Origin: Allopusillimonas ginsengisoli
Lineage (GTDB): Bacteria > Pseudomonadota > Gammaproteobacteria > Burkholderiales > Burkholderiaceae_B
DNA: 64,000 bases
Assembly (NCBI RefSeq): GCF_004153455.1
Contig: NZ_SDQE01000001.1
Coordinates: forward strand, 930,001-994,000
Reading direction: 5' to 3'
Made by a program: the position numbers and the translations under genes. The notes below the pieces were generated by a model, which was not told the DNA's origin, searched no databases, and saw only the letters and a program-made list of their open reading frames with translations. Below are positions 50,931 through 58,997 of this stretch, piece after piece. Each line of letters opens with the position of its first letter. Position 1 is the stretch's first letter.

Positions 50931-51053
50931 ACCTGCGACAATAGAGGATCCCCGCCCCAGGGCAACCTGCGGCGCGATTGATTGCGAACCGGCGCCAGCA
51001 GGGCGCATACACCACAGTTTAATAGGGCCGGCTCACAAAGCAGGCATCAAAGC

Positions 51054-52907
51054 ATGGCGGCAACAACACTGATCACCCTTACCCAAGTCCAGTTGGCATA
51101 TGGCCATCACCCCTTGCTGGATCACGCCGACCTGGCCATCCAGCCCGGCGAGCGCATCGGCCTGATTGGCCGCAATGGCGCAGGCAAATCCTCTTTGCTC
51201 AAGGTGCTGGACGGCCGGACCATTCCCGACGATGGCGAAGTCATGCGGCTGGGCGGCCTGACCGTCGCCACCGTGGAGCAAGAACCCGAGCTCGACGATA
51301 CGCTGACCGTATTCGATGCGCTATGCGGCGACTTCACCGAAAGCGAAGACTGGCAGCGCCCTGCCCGCGTCAATGCGCTCATCGAACAGCTTGGCCTGAC
51401 TGCAGACGCGCCCATCCAGGGCCTGTCGGGCGGATCGCGCAAACGCGTGGCGCTGGCCCGTGCATTGGCGGATCAGCCTGACCTCCTGCTGCTCGACGAA
51501 CCCACCAACCATCTGGATTTCGAAGGTATTGCCTGGCTCGAAAATCTATTGCGGTCCTTCCGCGGCAGTGTCGTGCTCATTACTCACGACCGCCGCTTCC
51601 TGGATGCCGTCGCCACACGCATCGTCGAGCTCGATCGCGGCAAGCTCATCAGCTTTCCGGGCAACTTTTCGCAATGGCAGGAGCGCAAGGCGGAATGGCT
51701 GCAAGCCGAGCAGCAGAAAAATGCGCGCTTCGACAAAATGCTGGCACAGGAAGAAGTGTGGATACGCAAAGGCGTGGAGGCGCGGCGCACGCGCAACGAA
51801 GGCCGTGTACGCAGGCTGGAGCAACTGCGCCGAGACCGCATCGCACGCCGCGAGAGACAGGGCAATGTGCGCCTGGCGGTGGCCGAAGGCCAGCGATCCG
51901 GCAAGCTGGTCGCGGAACTGGAGGGTGTCAGCCACAGCTATGGCGACAAGACCTTGATTCGCAATCTGTCCACCGTCATCCTGCGCAAAGACCGCATCGG
52001 CCTGATTGGCCCCAACGGGGCCGGCAAGACCACGCTCCTGCGCATCATTCTGGGGCAACTGCAACCCACCGAGGGCAGCGTGCGGCTGGGCACCAATCTT
52101 ACCGTGGGGTATTTCGACCAGATGCGCTCGCAACTTGACGAAAACGCCACGCTGGCCGACACCATCAACCCCGGCAGCGAGTGGATAGAAATCGGCGACC
52201 AGCGCAAACACGTGATGAGCTACCTGGAGGACTTTCTTTTTCCGCCCGCTCGCGCCCACTCGCCCGTCAGCAGCCTGTCCGGCGGCGAGCGCGCCCGTCT
52301 CGTTCTCGCGCGCATGTTCGCACGCCCCACCAACGTCCTGGTTCTGGACGAACCCACCAACGACCTGGATATCGAAACACTGGAACTGCTCGAAGAATTG
52401 CTGCAGGATTACGCGGGCACCGTCCTGCTTGTCAGTCATGATCGCGCATTCCTGGACAACGTGGTCACGCAAACCATCGCCTTCGAAGGTGATGGCCACT
52501 GGGGCGAATATGTTGGCGGTTACGACGAATGGCTCGCCCAGCGCCCTGCACCAGCACGTCCCACACGTGACAAAAACAGCGGCAACAGCAGCCTACCTGA
52601 CAACACCGGCGCCGCCGGGCAGGCGTCGGTGCCCAGTGAGCCTTCAGTTGCGCGACCAGTCAGAGCCGCCAAGGCCCGCATCACATCGTGGGAGCTGCGC
52701 GAACTCGAAGGGCTGCCTGATGCCATCGCCGCGCTCGAAACCGAGCAAGCCAGCCTGGCGGCCCGCCTGGCGGACGGCAGCCTGTATCGCGAAGCACCCG
52801 AAGAGGTCGAGCGCATCAATGCCCGCGTCGCCGAAACGGAACAAAAACTCGAGGAGCTCTTTGCCAGGTGGGAAGCGCTCGAAGAAAAGCAGCAGGCCTC
52901 CGGCTAA
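51054..52907 (+). CDS. uup: ABC-F family ATPase, Uup-like
   Basis: A 617-residue soluble protein with two ABC ATPase domains and no membrane domain. First domain: Walker A GRNGAGKSSLL, signature LSGGSRKRVALARAL, Walker B LLLDEPTNHLD. Second: GPNGAGKTTLL, LSGGERARLVLARM, LVLDEPTNDLD. A C-terminal coiled coil (about 545-617), which in Uup binds nucleic acid, separates it from EttA. ABC-F proteins act on ribosomes or DNA intermediates. The ATG at 51054 starts the first domain directly; the open frame upstream is not conserved. It converges with pyrC and their last 4 bases overlap. Confidence 0.92.
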   Translation: MAATTLITLTQVQLAYGHHPLLDHADLAIQPGERIGLIGRNGAGKSSLLKVLDGRTIPDDGEVMRLGGLTVATVEQEPELDDTLTVFDALCGDFTESEDWQRPARVNALIEQLGLTADAPIQGLSGGSRKRVALARALADQPDLLLLDEPTNHLDFEGIAWLENLLRSFRGSVVLITHDRRFLDAVATRIVELDRGKLISFPGNFSQWQERKAEWLQAEQQKNARFDKMLAQEEVWIRKGVEARRTRNEGRVRRLEQLRRDRIARRERQGNVRLAVAEGQRSGKLVAELEGVSHSYGDKTLIRNLSTVILRKDRIGLIGPNGAGKTTLLRIILGQLQPTEGSVRLGTNLTVGYFDQMRSQLDENATLADTINPGSEWIEIGDQRKHVMSYLEDFLFPPARAHSPVSSLSGGERARLVLARMFARPTNVLVLDEPTNDLDIETLELLEELLQDYAGTVLLVSHDRAFLDNVVTQTIAFEGDGHWGEYVGGYDEWLAQRPAPARPTRDKNSGNSSLPDNTGAAGQASVPSEPSVARPVRAAKARITSWELRELEGLPDAIAALETEQASLAARLADGSLYREAPEEVERINARVAETEQKLEELFARWEALEEKQQASG

Positions 52908-53974
52908 GCGCCGGTTGAGGCTACCTTCCACTGAAGGGACTGGCCTGCCGCCAACGGAACCACCGTCGAACCCGCCATGGGCAACTCGGCTGGGATCTTA
53001 AAATCTGCCCGCTCGAGCGTCAGCGTTCCGGTGTTCTCAGGCAGGCCGTAAAATGCGGGCCCATGACGGCTGGCAAAACCTTCCAGCCTGTCCAGGCGGT
53101 CAACCGACGCAAAGGCCGTGGCATACAACTCCATGGCGTGCAACGCGGTATAACAGCCAGCGCAGCCACAGGCGGCCTCTTTCAGCCCGCGCGGGTGGGG
53201 CGCGCTGTCCGTGCCCAGGAAGAACCGGTTATTACCGCTGGTAGCAGCATCCAGCAAGGCCTGGCGATGCTTCTCGCGCTTGAGAACAGGCAGGCAGTAC
53301 CAGTGCGGCTGCAGGCCCCCTGCAAACAACGCGTTACGGTTGTACAGCAAATGGTGCGCTGTCAGCGTGGCCGCCACAGGCCCTTCTGCATAGCGCACAT
53401 ACTGCACGCCCTCGCTGGTCGTAAGATGCTCAAACACCACCTTGAGCTCAGGAAAAGCCCTGCGCAGCGGAATCATGACACGGTCAACGAACACGGCTTC
53501 GCGATCGAAAAGATCGATATCGGGATCGGTGACTTCTCCGTGCACCAAAAGTGGAAGCCCTGCTTTTTGCATCGCTTCCAGCACAAGCGAGCAGCGCCCC
53601 AGCAAATCTGTGACACCCGCATCTGAATTGGTTGTGGCTCCCGCCGGATATAGCTTCACGCCATGCACAAAGCCCGACTTCGCCGCCTGCTCGATGTCCT
53701 GGACGCTGGTGTTGTCGGTGAGATAAAGCGTCATGAGCGGTGTGAAATCGCGCTGTGGAATACCGGCTTTTTCCTGCGCTGCCAAAATCCGGTCGCGGTA
53801 TGCCGCTGCCAACGCCACCGTCGTCACTGGCGGCTTGAGGTTGGGCATGATTATGGCGCGACCGAATTGCCGTGCGGTATCACCCACCACGGACGCTAGC
53901 ACGGCGCCATCGCGCAAATGCAGATGCCAATCATCGGGGCGGATAATGGTAAGAGAAGTGATCGTGCTGCTCAT
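52904..53974 (-). CDS. pyrC: Dihydroorotase PyrC
   Basis: A 356-residue type II dihydroorotase converting carbamoyl-aspartate to dihydroorotate in pyrimidine synthesis. The zinc site DDWHLHLRDG is near residue 15, the carboxylated Lys is in GVKLYPAGATTNSDAGV, VHGEVTDPDIDLFDRE follows, and the FLGTDSAPH motif is near residue 250. Length matches E. coli PyrC (348). Its TAG stop overlaps the uup TAA on the other strand; no terminator is visible between them. Confidence 0.95.
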   Translation of the reverse strand: MSSTITSLTIIRPDDWHLHLRDGAVLASVVGDTARQFGRAIIMPNLKPPVTTVALAAAYRDRILAAQEKAGIPQRDFTPLMTLYLTDNTSVQDIEQAAKSGFVHGVKLYPAGATTNSDAGVTDLLGRCSLVLEAMQKAGLPLLVHGEVTDPDIDLFDREAVFVDRVMIPLRRAFPELKVVFEHLTTSEGVQYVRYAEGPVAATLTAHHLLYNRNALFAGGLQPHWYCLPVLKREKHRQALLDAATSGNNRFFLGTDSAPHPRGLKEAACGCAGCYTALHAMELYATAFASVDRLDRLEGFASRHGPAFYGLPENTGTLTLERADFKIPAELPMAGSTVVPLAAGQSLQWKVASTGA

Positions 53975-53999
53975 GGATAAAACAAGGTTCCTGATGTAG

Positions 54000-55196
54000 T
54001 TAAGCTGTCGTCAATGGCATGCTGCGTTCCACCAGGCGGCAAAACATGGCGCTGCCTGCCGGAATCACTGCGTCATTGAAATCAAACGCGGAATTATGCA
54101 GCACACAGCCTGATTCGGCCCCGCCCTGCCCCAGGCGGAAATAAGCCCCCGGACGGTGCTGCAGCATCACCGAAAAGTCCTCGGAACCCATCGAAGGCGT
54201 CAGATTGGGAATAACCATTTCCTCGCCGAACAGCTCGGTGGCCACCTCCGCCACGAAGGCAGCGTGCTCAGGCGTATTGATGGTGGCCGGGAAGAGCCGG
54301 TGGTATTTCATGTCGATCTTGGCCTTGAAGGCCGCCGCGATACCCGCCACGACCTCCTCCATACGCTGTATGACCTGGCTCTGGACGGCAGGACTGAAGG
54401 TGCGCACGGTACCCACCATGCGGGCATCCCGGGGGATCACATTCATCGCCTGCAGATTACCCGCATTGACTGCCGCCACGGTGACCACAGCGGATTCGGG
54501 CGCAGGCACGTTACGCGACACAATCGTCTGCAGCGCGGTAATGAGCTGTGCAGCAATCACAATGGGGTCATTGGTTTGGTAGGCATGCGCGCCATGACCG
54601 CCTCGCCCCTCGATAGTGATCTCGAAATGGTCCGCCGCCGCCATCATGGGCCCTGGATTGACGCCAATCACCCCCGGCGCCAGGCCCGGCCAATTGTGCA
54701 GCGCGTAAATTGCATCACAGGGAAAGCGCTCGAACAAGCCATCGTCCAGCATTGCCTGGGCGCCGCCCAGGCCTTCTTCGGCGGGTTGAAAAATAAGCAC
54801 TACCTGACCATCGAAATTGCGCGTTTCGGCCAGATAACGCGCGGCACCCAACAAAACCGTGGTGTGACCGTCGTGTCCGCACGCATGCATGACGCCGGGG
54901 TTTGTGGACGCGTAGGCCGCAGCCCCCTGCTCCAGGATCGGCAACGCATCCATATCGGCTCTCAGGCCTATCGAACGCCCGCTGAGATTGCGCTTGCCCT
55001 CCAGCACCCCAACCACGCCCGTCTTGCCTACCCCACGATGCACTGTGTAACCAAGCGCCTGCAGGGCATTTGCCACCAGACCGGAAGTTCGGACTTCCTG
55101 AAAGCCCAGTTCGGGATTGGCGTGAATGTCGCGCCGCAACGCCGTCAGCTCGCCATGGAATGACTGAATCGCCTCTAAGACAGATTTTGCGTACAT
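54000..55196 (-). CDS. M20-family amidohydrolase (second paralog)
   Basis: A 398-residue M20D amidohydrolase very like the one at 24110-25312. RRDIHANPELGFQE, GLRADMDALPILE, the metal site HACGHDGHTTVLLG with the Cys ligand, QPAEEGLGGA and SMGSEDFSVMLQ are conserved, so it should be active on N-acyl amino acids or similar amides. The ATG at 55196 has GAGGAG about 10 bases upstream. It lies 25 bases upstream of pyrC on the other side of its start, same strand. Substrate unknown. Confidence 0.9.
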   Translation of the reverse strand: MYAKSVLEAIQSFHGELTALRRDIHANPELGFQEVRTSGLVANALQALGYTVHRGVGKTGVVGVLEGKRNLSGRSIGLRADMDALPILEQGAAAYASTNPGVMHACGHDGHTTVLLGAARYLAETRNFDGQVVLIFQPAEEGLGGAQAMLDDGLFERFPCDAIYALHNWPGLAPGVIGVNPGPMMAAADHFEITIEGRGGHGAHAYQTNDPIVIAAQLITALQTIVSRNVPAPESAVVTVAAVNAGNLQAMNVIPRDARMVGTVRTFSPAVQSQVIQRMEEVVAGIAAAFKAKIDMKYHRLFPATINTPEHAAFVAEVATELFGEEMVIPNLTPSMGSEDFSVMLQHRPGAYFRLGQGGAESGCVLHNSAFDFNDAVIPAGSAMFCRLVERSMPLTTA

Positions 55197-55368
55197 GTAC
55201 AGAAAACTCCTCGCCGAAACCGTGCGCAACCCATACCGCAGCGCTGGCCATTTTGCCAAAAACAGCCTGCCGCGGGCGCAGTTTGACACCATATCATATG
55301 CAATGCGGACCCATAATGGATTTTCCGGGAAGGCGTGCTCGCGGTTATATTCACGAGCACAAATACCT

Positions 55369-55397
55369 TTGTCTTTCGAGGAATCTCACGTTATGCT
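55369..55397 (+). promoter_or_regulatory. Possible sigma-70 promoter of the SWIB gene
   Basis: TTGTCT (55369-55374) and TATGCT (55392-55397) with a 17-base spacer, four of six matches each, about 40 bases before the SWIB start codon. Confidence 0.35.
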
Positions 55398-55438
55398 CCG
55401 TGGGAAGCCTTTTTTTATTCACTGAGGAGCCCAGTTCT

Positions 55439-55711
55439 ATGGCAACAACTGCGAAAACCGCCCGCAAACCCAATGCGGCATTCATGAAGCCGCTCACGCC
55501 TAGCGCAACCCTTGCCGCCGTCATCGGGCCCGACGCTGTGCCCCGCACCGAGGTCACCAAGAAAATCTGGGAGTACATCAAAAAGCACGACCTGCAGGAT
55601 CCCGCCAACCGCCGCAACATCAATGCCGACGACAAGCTACGCCCTCTGTTCGGCAAAGATCAAGTCTCCATGTTCGAACTGACCAAGCTGGTCAATGCCC
55701 ACCTGAAGTAA
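55439..55711 (+). CDS. Stand-alone SWIB/MDM2-domain protein
   Basis: A 90-residue basic protein that is almost entirely one SWIB/MDM2 domain: PLTPSATLAAVIG, VPRTEVTKKIWEYIKKHDLQDP, and INADDKLRPLFGKDQVSMFELTKLVNAHL follow the family closely. A Lys/Ala-rich tail of about 15 residues precedes it. In eukaryotes SWIB domains belong to SWI/SNF chromatin remodellers; bacterial copies occur in chlamydiae (fused to topoisomerase I) and many betaproteobacteria, and their role is unclear. A nucleoid-associated function is a guess from size and charge. The ATG at 55439 has GAGGAG about 9 bases upstream; a longer frame upstream is not conserved. Confidence 0.92.
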   Translation: MATTAKTARKPNAAFMKPLTPSATLAAVIGPDAVPRTEVTKKIWEYIKKHDLQDPANRRNINADDKLRPLFGKDQVSMFELTKLVNAHLK

Positions 55712-55856
55712 CTTTTCTCATCCCGCCCATGCGCAGGCGCCCATCGCGGCGGCCTGCATCATTTGCCTGCAGATAGCGGGCAAAATTGCTGTGTGTGAAG
55801 GGATGTGCCGGTGCTGTCCGAACGACACGCCTGAATGCCGCCATCCATCGCGGTAT

Positions 55857-55875
55857 GGGCCGGCCATGCCGGCCC
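55857..55875. terminator. GC-rich hairpin between convergent genes
   Basis: A perfect 8-bp inverted repeat GGGCCGGC/GCCGGCCC with a 3-base loop lies 7 bases after the stop of the minus-strand membrane protein and downstream of the SWIB gene. No U-tract in either direction, so its termination strength is uncertain. Confidence 0.45.
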
Positions 55876-55882
55876 TTGAATG

Positions 55883-56248
55883 TTAGTAGTCGGCGACCGG
55901 AGGCTGCCCGGATGCCAGCGCCAGCCATCCCTTGACGATGCGATAAACAATCCAGATCAGCGCCACCAGGCCGGTGATCCAGCCGATAAAGATAAATGTG
56001 GCCAGACCGCTGAGCACCACCCAAAGCAGCCCCCACCAGAATGTCCGAATGATCCAATCGAAGTGCGCGGCATAGACTGTGCCGGCCGCATCGCTGCGCT
56101 TGACATACGCAAGCACAATGGCCGCAATGGTGGCGACGGCGAAAAAACCCGCGCTGAGCAGGCCAAGCGCAAACAGGCCATAAAGAAGATGTGTCAGGTT
56201 GCGCATAGACAAGCCGCTGTTGTCTTCTGGCGGAAACGCCTCGCTCAT
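55883..56248 (-). CDS. Small membrane protein, DUF4870/Tic20-like
   Basis: A 121-residue protein with about three transmembrane helices (YGLFALGLLSAGFFAVATIAA; FWWGLLWVVLSGLATFIFIG; LVALIWIVYRIVKGW). The pattern of a cytoplasmic N-terminus, HFDWIIRTFWW between helices, and YRIVKGWLAL at the end fits DUF4870-type proteins of unknown function. The ATG at 56248 has GGAGG 6 bases upstream. Neighbours are the SWIB gene (convergent) and the GntR regulator, with no obvious functional link. Confidence 0.75.
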   Translation of the reverse strand: MSEAFPPEDNSGLSMRNLTHLLYGLFALGLLSAGFFAVATIAAIVLAYVKRSDAAGTVYAAHFDWIIRTFWWGLLWVVLSGLATFIFIGWITGLVALIWIVYRIVKGWLALASGQPPVADY

Positions 56249-56395
56249 CAGTAACCTCCGGGTATCAAAGTGTAGGTTGCCGGCGAGAAGCCGGACCAAG
56301 TCATTTTACCGGAACTCGCAGGGAAAGCATCTTTGCAACGCGCTGCGTCGGCGCGGCTGAGCGGCCGGCCACTCGAGACGCTTACGGCCTATCCA

Positions 56396-57103
56396 TCAAG
56401 CCTGGGCGTCAAGATCAAGCCGGACACCAGAACGATCCGCCACGTTGATCAGATGCGCCCTCATGGCCGCCCTGGCCTTCTCCGGTGAGCCCGATGCCAG
56501 GGCCTCGATCACCTGGCGATGCTCCTCGATGGGCTCGATCACCCGGTCTGGATTGGCGAATGCCACCTGCCTGCTGCTCTCGACCACATCGTTGATGCCG
56601 GCAAGAATGTCAAGCAGCAGGGGGCTTCCCGCCAGTTCGAATATGCAGGCATGGAACGCGTGATCCTCCTCTGCCATGGCGACCAGGTCACCGATCCTGG
56701 CGGCATCTTCCATGCGCCTGACGGTACGGCGCAAACGATCCAGGCCCGACGGCGTGACGACGCCCGCCACAAGCATGACCGCCAGATCTTCGAGTTGTGC
56801 ACGCACAAGGTAAACATCCCGCAAGGCATAGCGGCCCTGAAAAGGCCACCGGCCATAGGCGCTTCCGTGTCCCTGCTCGCCGGGCCGGGCAATGAACACA
56901 CCTCGCCCTGGCTCGCTGCGCAGAAGCCCGAGCCCTTCGAGCATAGTGATGGCCTCCCGCAGGGAGGCGCGACTGACACCCAATGCTTCGGCCAGTTGTC
57001 GCTGCCCTGGCAGCTTTCCCTTGTCTGCCCATTCCTGGCGATGCAATCGAGCCTGCAGTTCCTGTGCAATACCCTGGACAATAGAAACGGTTTTAGTCGA
57101 CAT
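56396..57103 (-). CDS. GntR-family regulator, FadR/FCD type
   Basis: A 235-residue regulator. The N-terminal winged helix (LPGQRQLAEALGVSRASLREAI, about 30-52) is followed by an FCD ligand-binding domain (about 95-220) with metal-site-like residues in EEDHAFHACIF and EEHRQVIEAL. Such proteins bind GGT-N3-ACC-like palindromes as dimers and release DNA on binding a small acid or related ligand. It is divergent from the amidase, and a 13-bp palindrome of that form sits between them, with two more ahead of the ABC transporter. It is therefore the likely regulator of the whole locus. The ATG at 57103 fits the family start. Confidence 0.9.
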   Translation of the reverse strand: MSTKTVSIVQGIAQELQARLHRQEWADKGKLPGQRQLAEALGVSRASLREAITMLEGLGLLRSEPGRGVFIARPGEQGHGSAYGRWPFQGRYALRDVYLVRAQLEDLAVMLVAGVVTPSGLDRLRRTVRRMEDAARIGDLVAMAEEDHAFHACIFELAGSPLLLDILAGINDVVESSRQVAFANPDRVIEPIEEHRQVIEALASGSPEKARAAMRAHLINVADRSGVRLDLDAQA

Positions 57104-57213
57104 AATCTGGCAAAAATAATATTCAAGCAGCGCTGGTTTCGCACTGCGATCTACCACCGTCAAACCATACGCCATGTTGACAGCCGATACACTCATGTGC
57201 ATTATGGCATCAA

Positions 57214-57226
57214 CCGGTCTGACCGG
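57214..57226. promoter_or_regulatory. Candidate operator 1 of the FCD regulator
   Basis: CCGGTC-T-GACCGG is a perfect 6-1-6 palindrome containing GGT-CTG-ACC. It lies between the divergent regulator and amidase genes, about 55 bases before the amidase ATG. Confidence 0.6.
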
Positions 57227-57280
57227 CTTTGCCGCAGTTTCGCATGCACTTCCCCGGAGGCACATTCAGGAGCAAAGGCC

Positions 57281-58861
57281 ATGTCTCTGACATCCGATGT
57301 TGTTCAGCGCATGATGGCAGGCGCCGCCAGCACCGCCAAGCTGGTGAACTATGCGTTCCCTGACCGGGTAGCGCTTTTGGGTGAACGCCTTTCGCTCAAT
57401 ATCCCCGAACTCAGCTATCTGGCCACCTTAACCGGCTCAGGCAAAGCCCACTACGCGGCTAGCGCCGTACACTTGCGTTCACAAGGCATCACGCCACCCG
57501 CGGACACCGGCGGCATCGCAGCCCTGGCCAGGCGCCTGCGCAACACACCCTCCGACACCGCCACCGCCGCACTGTCGGCGCACCAACGCGCCCAGCAGCA
57601 GCACGATTTGAATGCCTTCATCCAACTAGCCAGCGCAGATGAGCTGGCGCACCAGGCGTCAGCCGCGCAAGCCTCGTTCGAGGCAGGGCAAGCGCTGCCT
57701 TTACTTGGCGTACCCGTGGCCGTCAAAGACCTCATGGCGGTGCAAGGCTTTCGCCTGACTGGCGGAAGCCAATCCGGCAGCAACACGCCCAACCTGCATG
57801 ACGCCCTGGCGGTTTCCCGGTTGCGCCAGGCCGGGGCCATCATGCTGGGCACCACCAACCTGCATGAACTGGCCTTTGGCATCACCAGCCGAAACCCGCA
57901 TTACGGAGCTGTCGTGAACCCTCGCAACCCAGCGCACATCCCGGGCGGTTCAAGTGGAGGCTCAGCCGCCGCCGTGGCCGCAGGCATCGTCCGCGCGTCC
58001 ATCGGCACAGATACGGCCGGCTCGATCCGTATTCCGGCTGCCTGTTGCGGCGTCGTCGGCTTCAAGCCCAGCTACGATGTTATCCCAAGGCAGGGCGCCA
58101 TGGACCTTGGCCCCTCGCTGGACCACCTGGGCCCCATCACAGCGTCCGTTGATGACGCAGCCCTGCTTTTCTCCATCATGGCAGGCCTGCCCGGCCAGGT
58201 GCCGCAACGCCTGCGCACTTTGCAAGGCATCCAGATTGGCGTGCCCACCCATTACTTTTTCGAACCGCTGGCCCCGGAGGTGCGTCGGCACGTCAACGCC
58301 GCCATCGCGCTCATGGAGGCGGATGGCGCCACCGTTCACGCCATTGACCTTCCCGGCGTCGAGTACGGCGCCGCGCTGCAGCTGGCCACCCTATGCAGCG
58401 AAGCCACCGCTGTCCACTGGGATCGCCTCGTGCATTGCCCCGAAACATTGGGAGAGGATGTCCGCATCCGGCTGGAAATCGGGCAACTTTTCCCCGCCAT
58501 CTGGTACACCCGAGCCCAAGGCGCGCGATCCCAATTGGCAGCGGGCATCGCCACGGCCATGGCGGGCATCGATGTCCTGGCCGTGCCCACGCTGCGCACC
58601 ACCGCACCAGAAAATGGCGCCGACACGGTCAGCGTGGACGGGCACGACATGCCCTTGCACGCCGCCGTTACCAGCCTGACGCTTCCCTTTAACCTGACAG
58701 GCATGCCGGCCATCAGCCTGCCCTGCGGCAACAGCGACCATGGCCTGCCTGTGGGTATCCAGCTTGCCGCAGCACAAGGTCATGACTGGAAAATGCTTGC
58801 CATTGCGGCAAGGCTTGAACAGCTCCTGAGCGCGGGAAAACCATCGCCGTCCCAACATTGA
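57281..58861 (+). CDS. Amidase-signature-family hydrolase
   Basis: A 526-residue amidase. The catalytic Ser-Ser-Lys triad is complete: Lys in VPVAVKDLMA near residue 150, the cis-Ser in GGSSGGSAAAVAAG near residue 224, and the nucleophile Ser in GTDTAGSIRIPAA near residue 247. About 90 extra N-terminal residues precede the core. It hydrolyses an amide to acid and ammonia; the substrate is unknown, but the ABC importer downstream suggests an imported amide. The ATG at 57281 has AGGAG 10 bases upstream. No signal peptide, so cytoplasmic. Confidence 0.9.
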   Translation: MSLTSDVVQRMMAGAASTAKLVNYAFPDRVALLGERLSLNIPELSYLATLTGSGKAHYAASAVHLRSQGITPPADTGGIAALARRLRNTPSDTATAALSAHQRAQQQHDLNAFIQLASADELAHQASAAQASFEAGQALPLLGVPVAVKDLMAVQGFRLTGGSQSGSNTPNLHDALAVSRLRQAGAIMLGTTNLHELAFGITSRNPHYGAVVNPRNPAHIPGGSSGGSAAAVAAGIVRASIGTDTAGSIRIPAACCGVVGFKPSYDVIPRQGAMDLGPSLDHLGPITASVDDAALLFSIMAGLPGQVPQRLRTLQGIQIGVPTHYFFEPLAPEVRRHVNAAIALMEADGATVHAIDLPGVEYGAALQLATLCSEATAVHWDRLVHCPETLGEDVRIRLEIGQLFPAIWYTRAQGARSQLAAGIATAMAGIDVLAVPTLRTTAPENGADTVSVDGHDMPLHAAVTSLTLPFNLTGMPAISLPCGNSDHGLPVGIQLAAAQGHDWKMLAIAARLEQLLSAGKPSPSQH

Positions 58862-58888
58862 CATTATCTGGTATTTAAGCAACCATAA

Positions 58889-58901
58889 CCGGTCAGACCA
58901 G
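58889..58901. promoter_or_regulatory. Candidate operator 2 of the FCD regulator
   Basis: CCGGTC-A-GACCAG, palindromic in five of six pairs, with GGT-CAG-ACC core. It directly precedes a TATAGAT that could be a -10, so binding would block the transporter promoter. Confidence 0.6.
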
Positions 58902-58928
58902 TATAGATTGTGAAACATAACGCATAAG

Positions 58929-58941
58929 CCAGTCTGACCCT
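58929..58941. promoter_or_regulatory. Candidate operator 3 (half-conserved)
   Basis: CCAGTC-T-GACCCT keeps the GTC-GAC core and one ACC half. Its centre is 40 bases (about four helical turns) from operator 2. Confidence 0.4.
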
Positions 58942-58997
58942 TAACGGATCACACCCTCGTTCAAACCAGGGGTATCCGAACACCAAGGAGGATTCCA

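Noticed and set aside
50379-50981. Open frames across 50379-50828 (-) and 50613-50981 (+)
   Set aside because: They fall in RNase P RNA, whose conserved blocks and P1 pairing explain the sequence.
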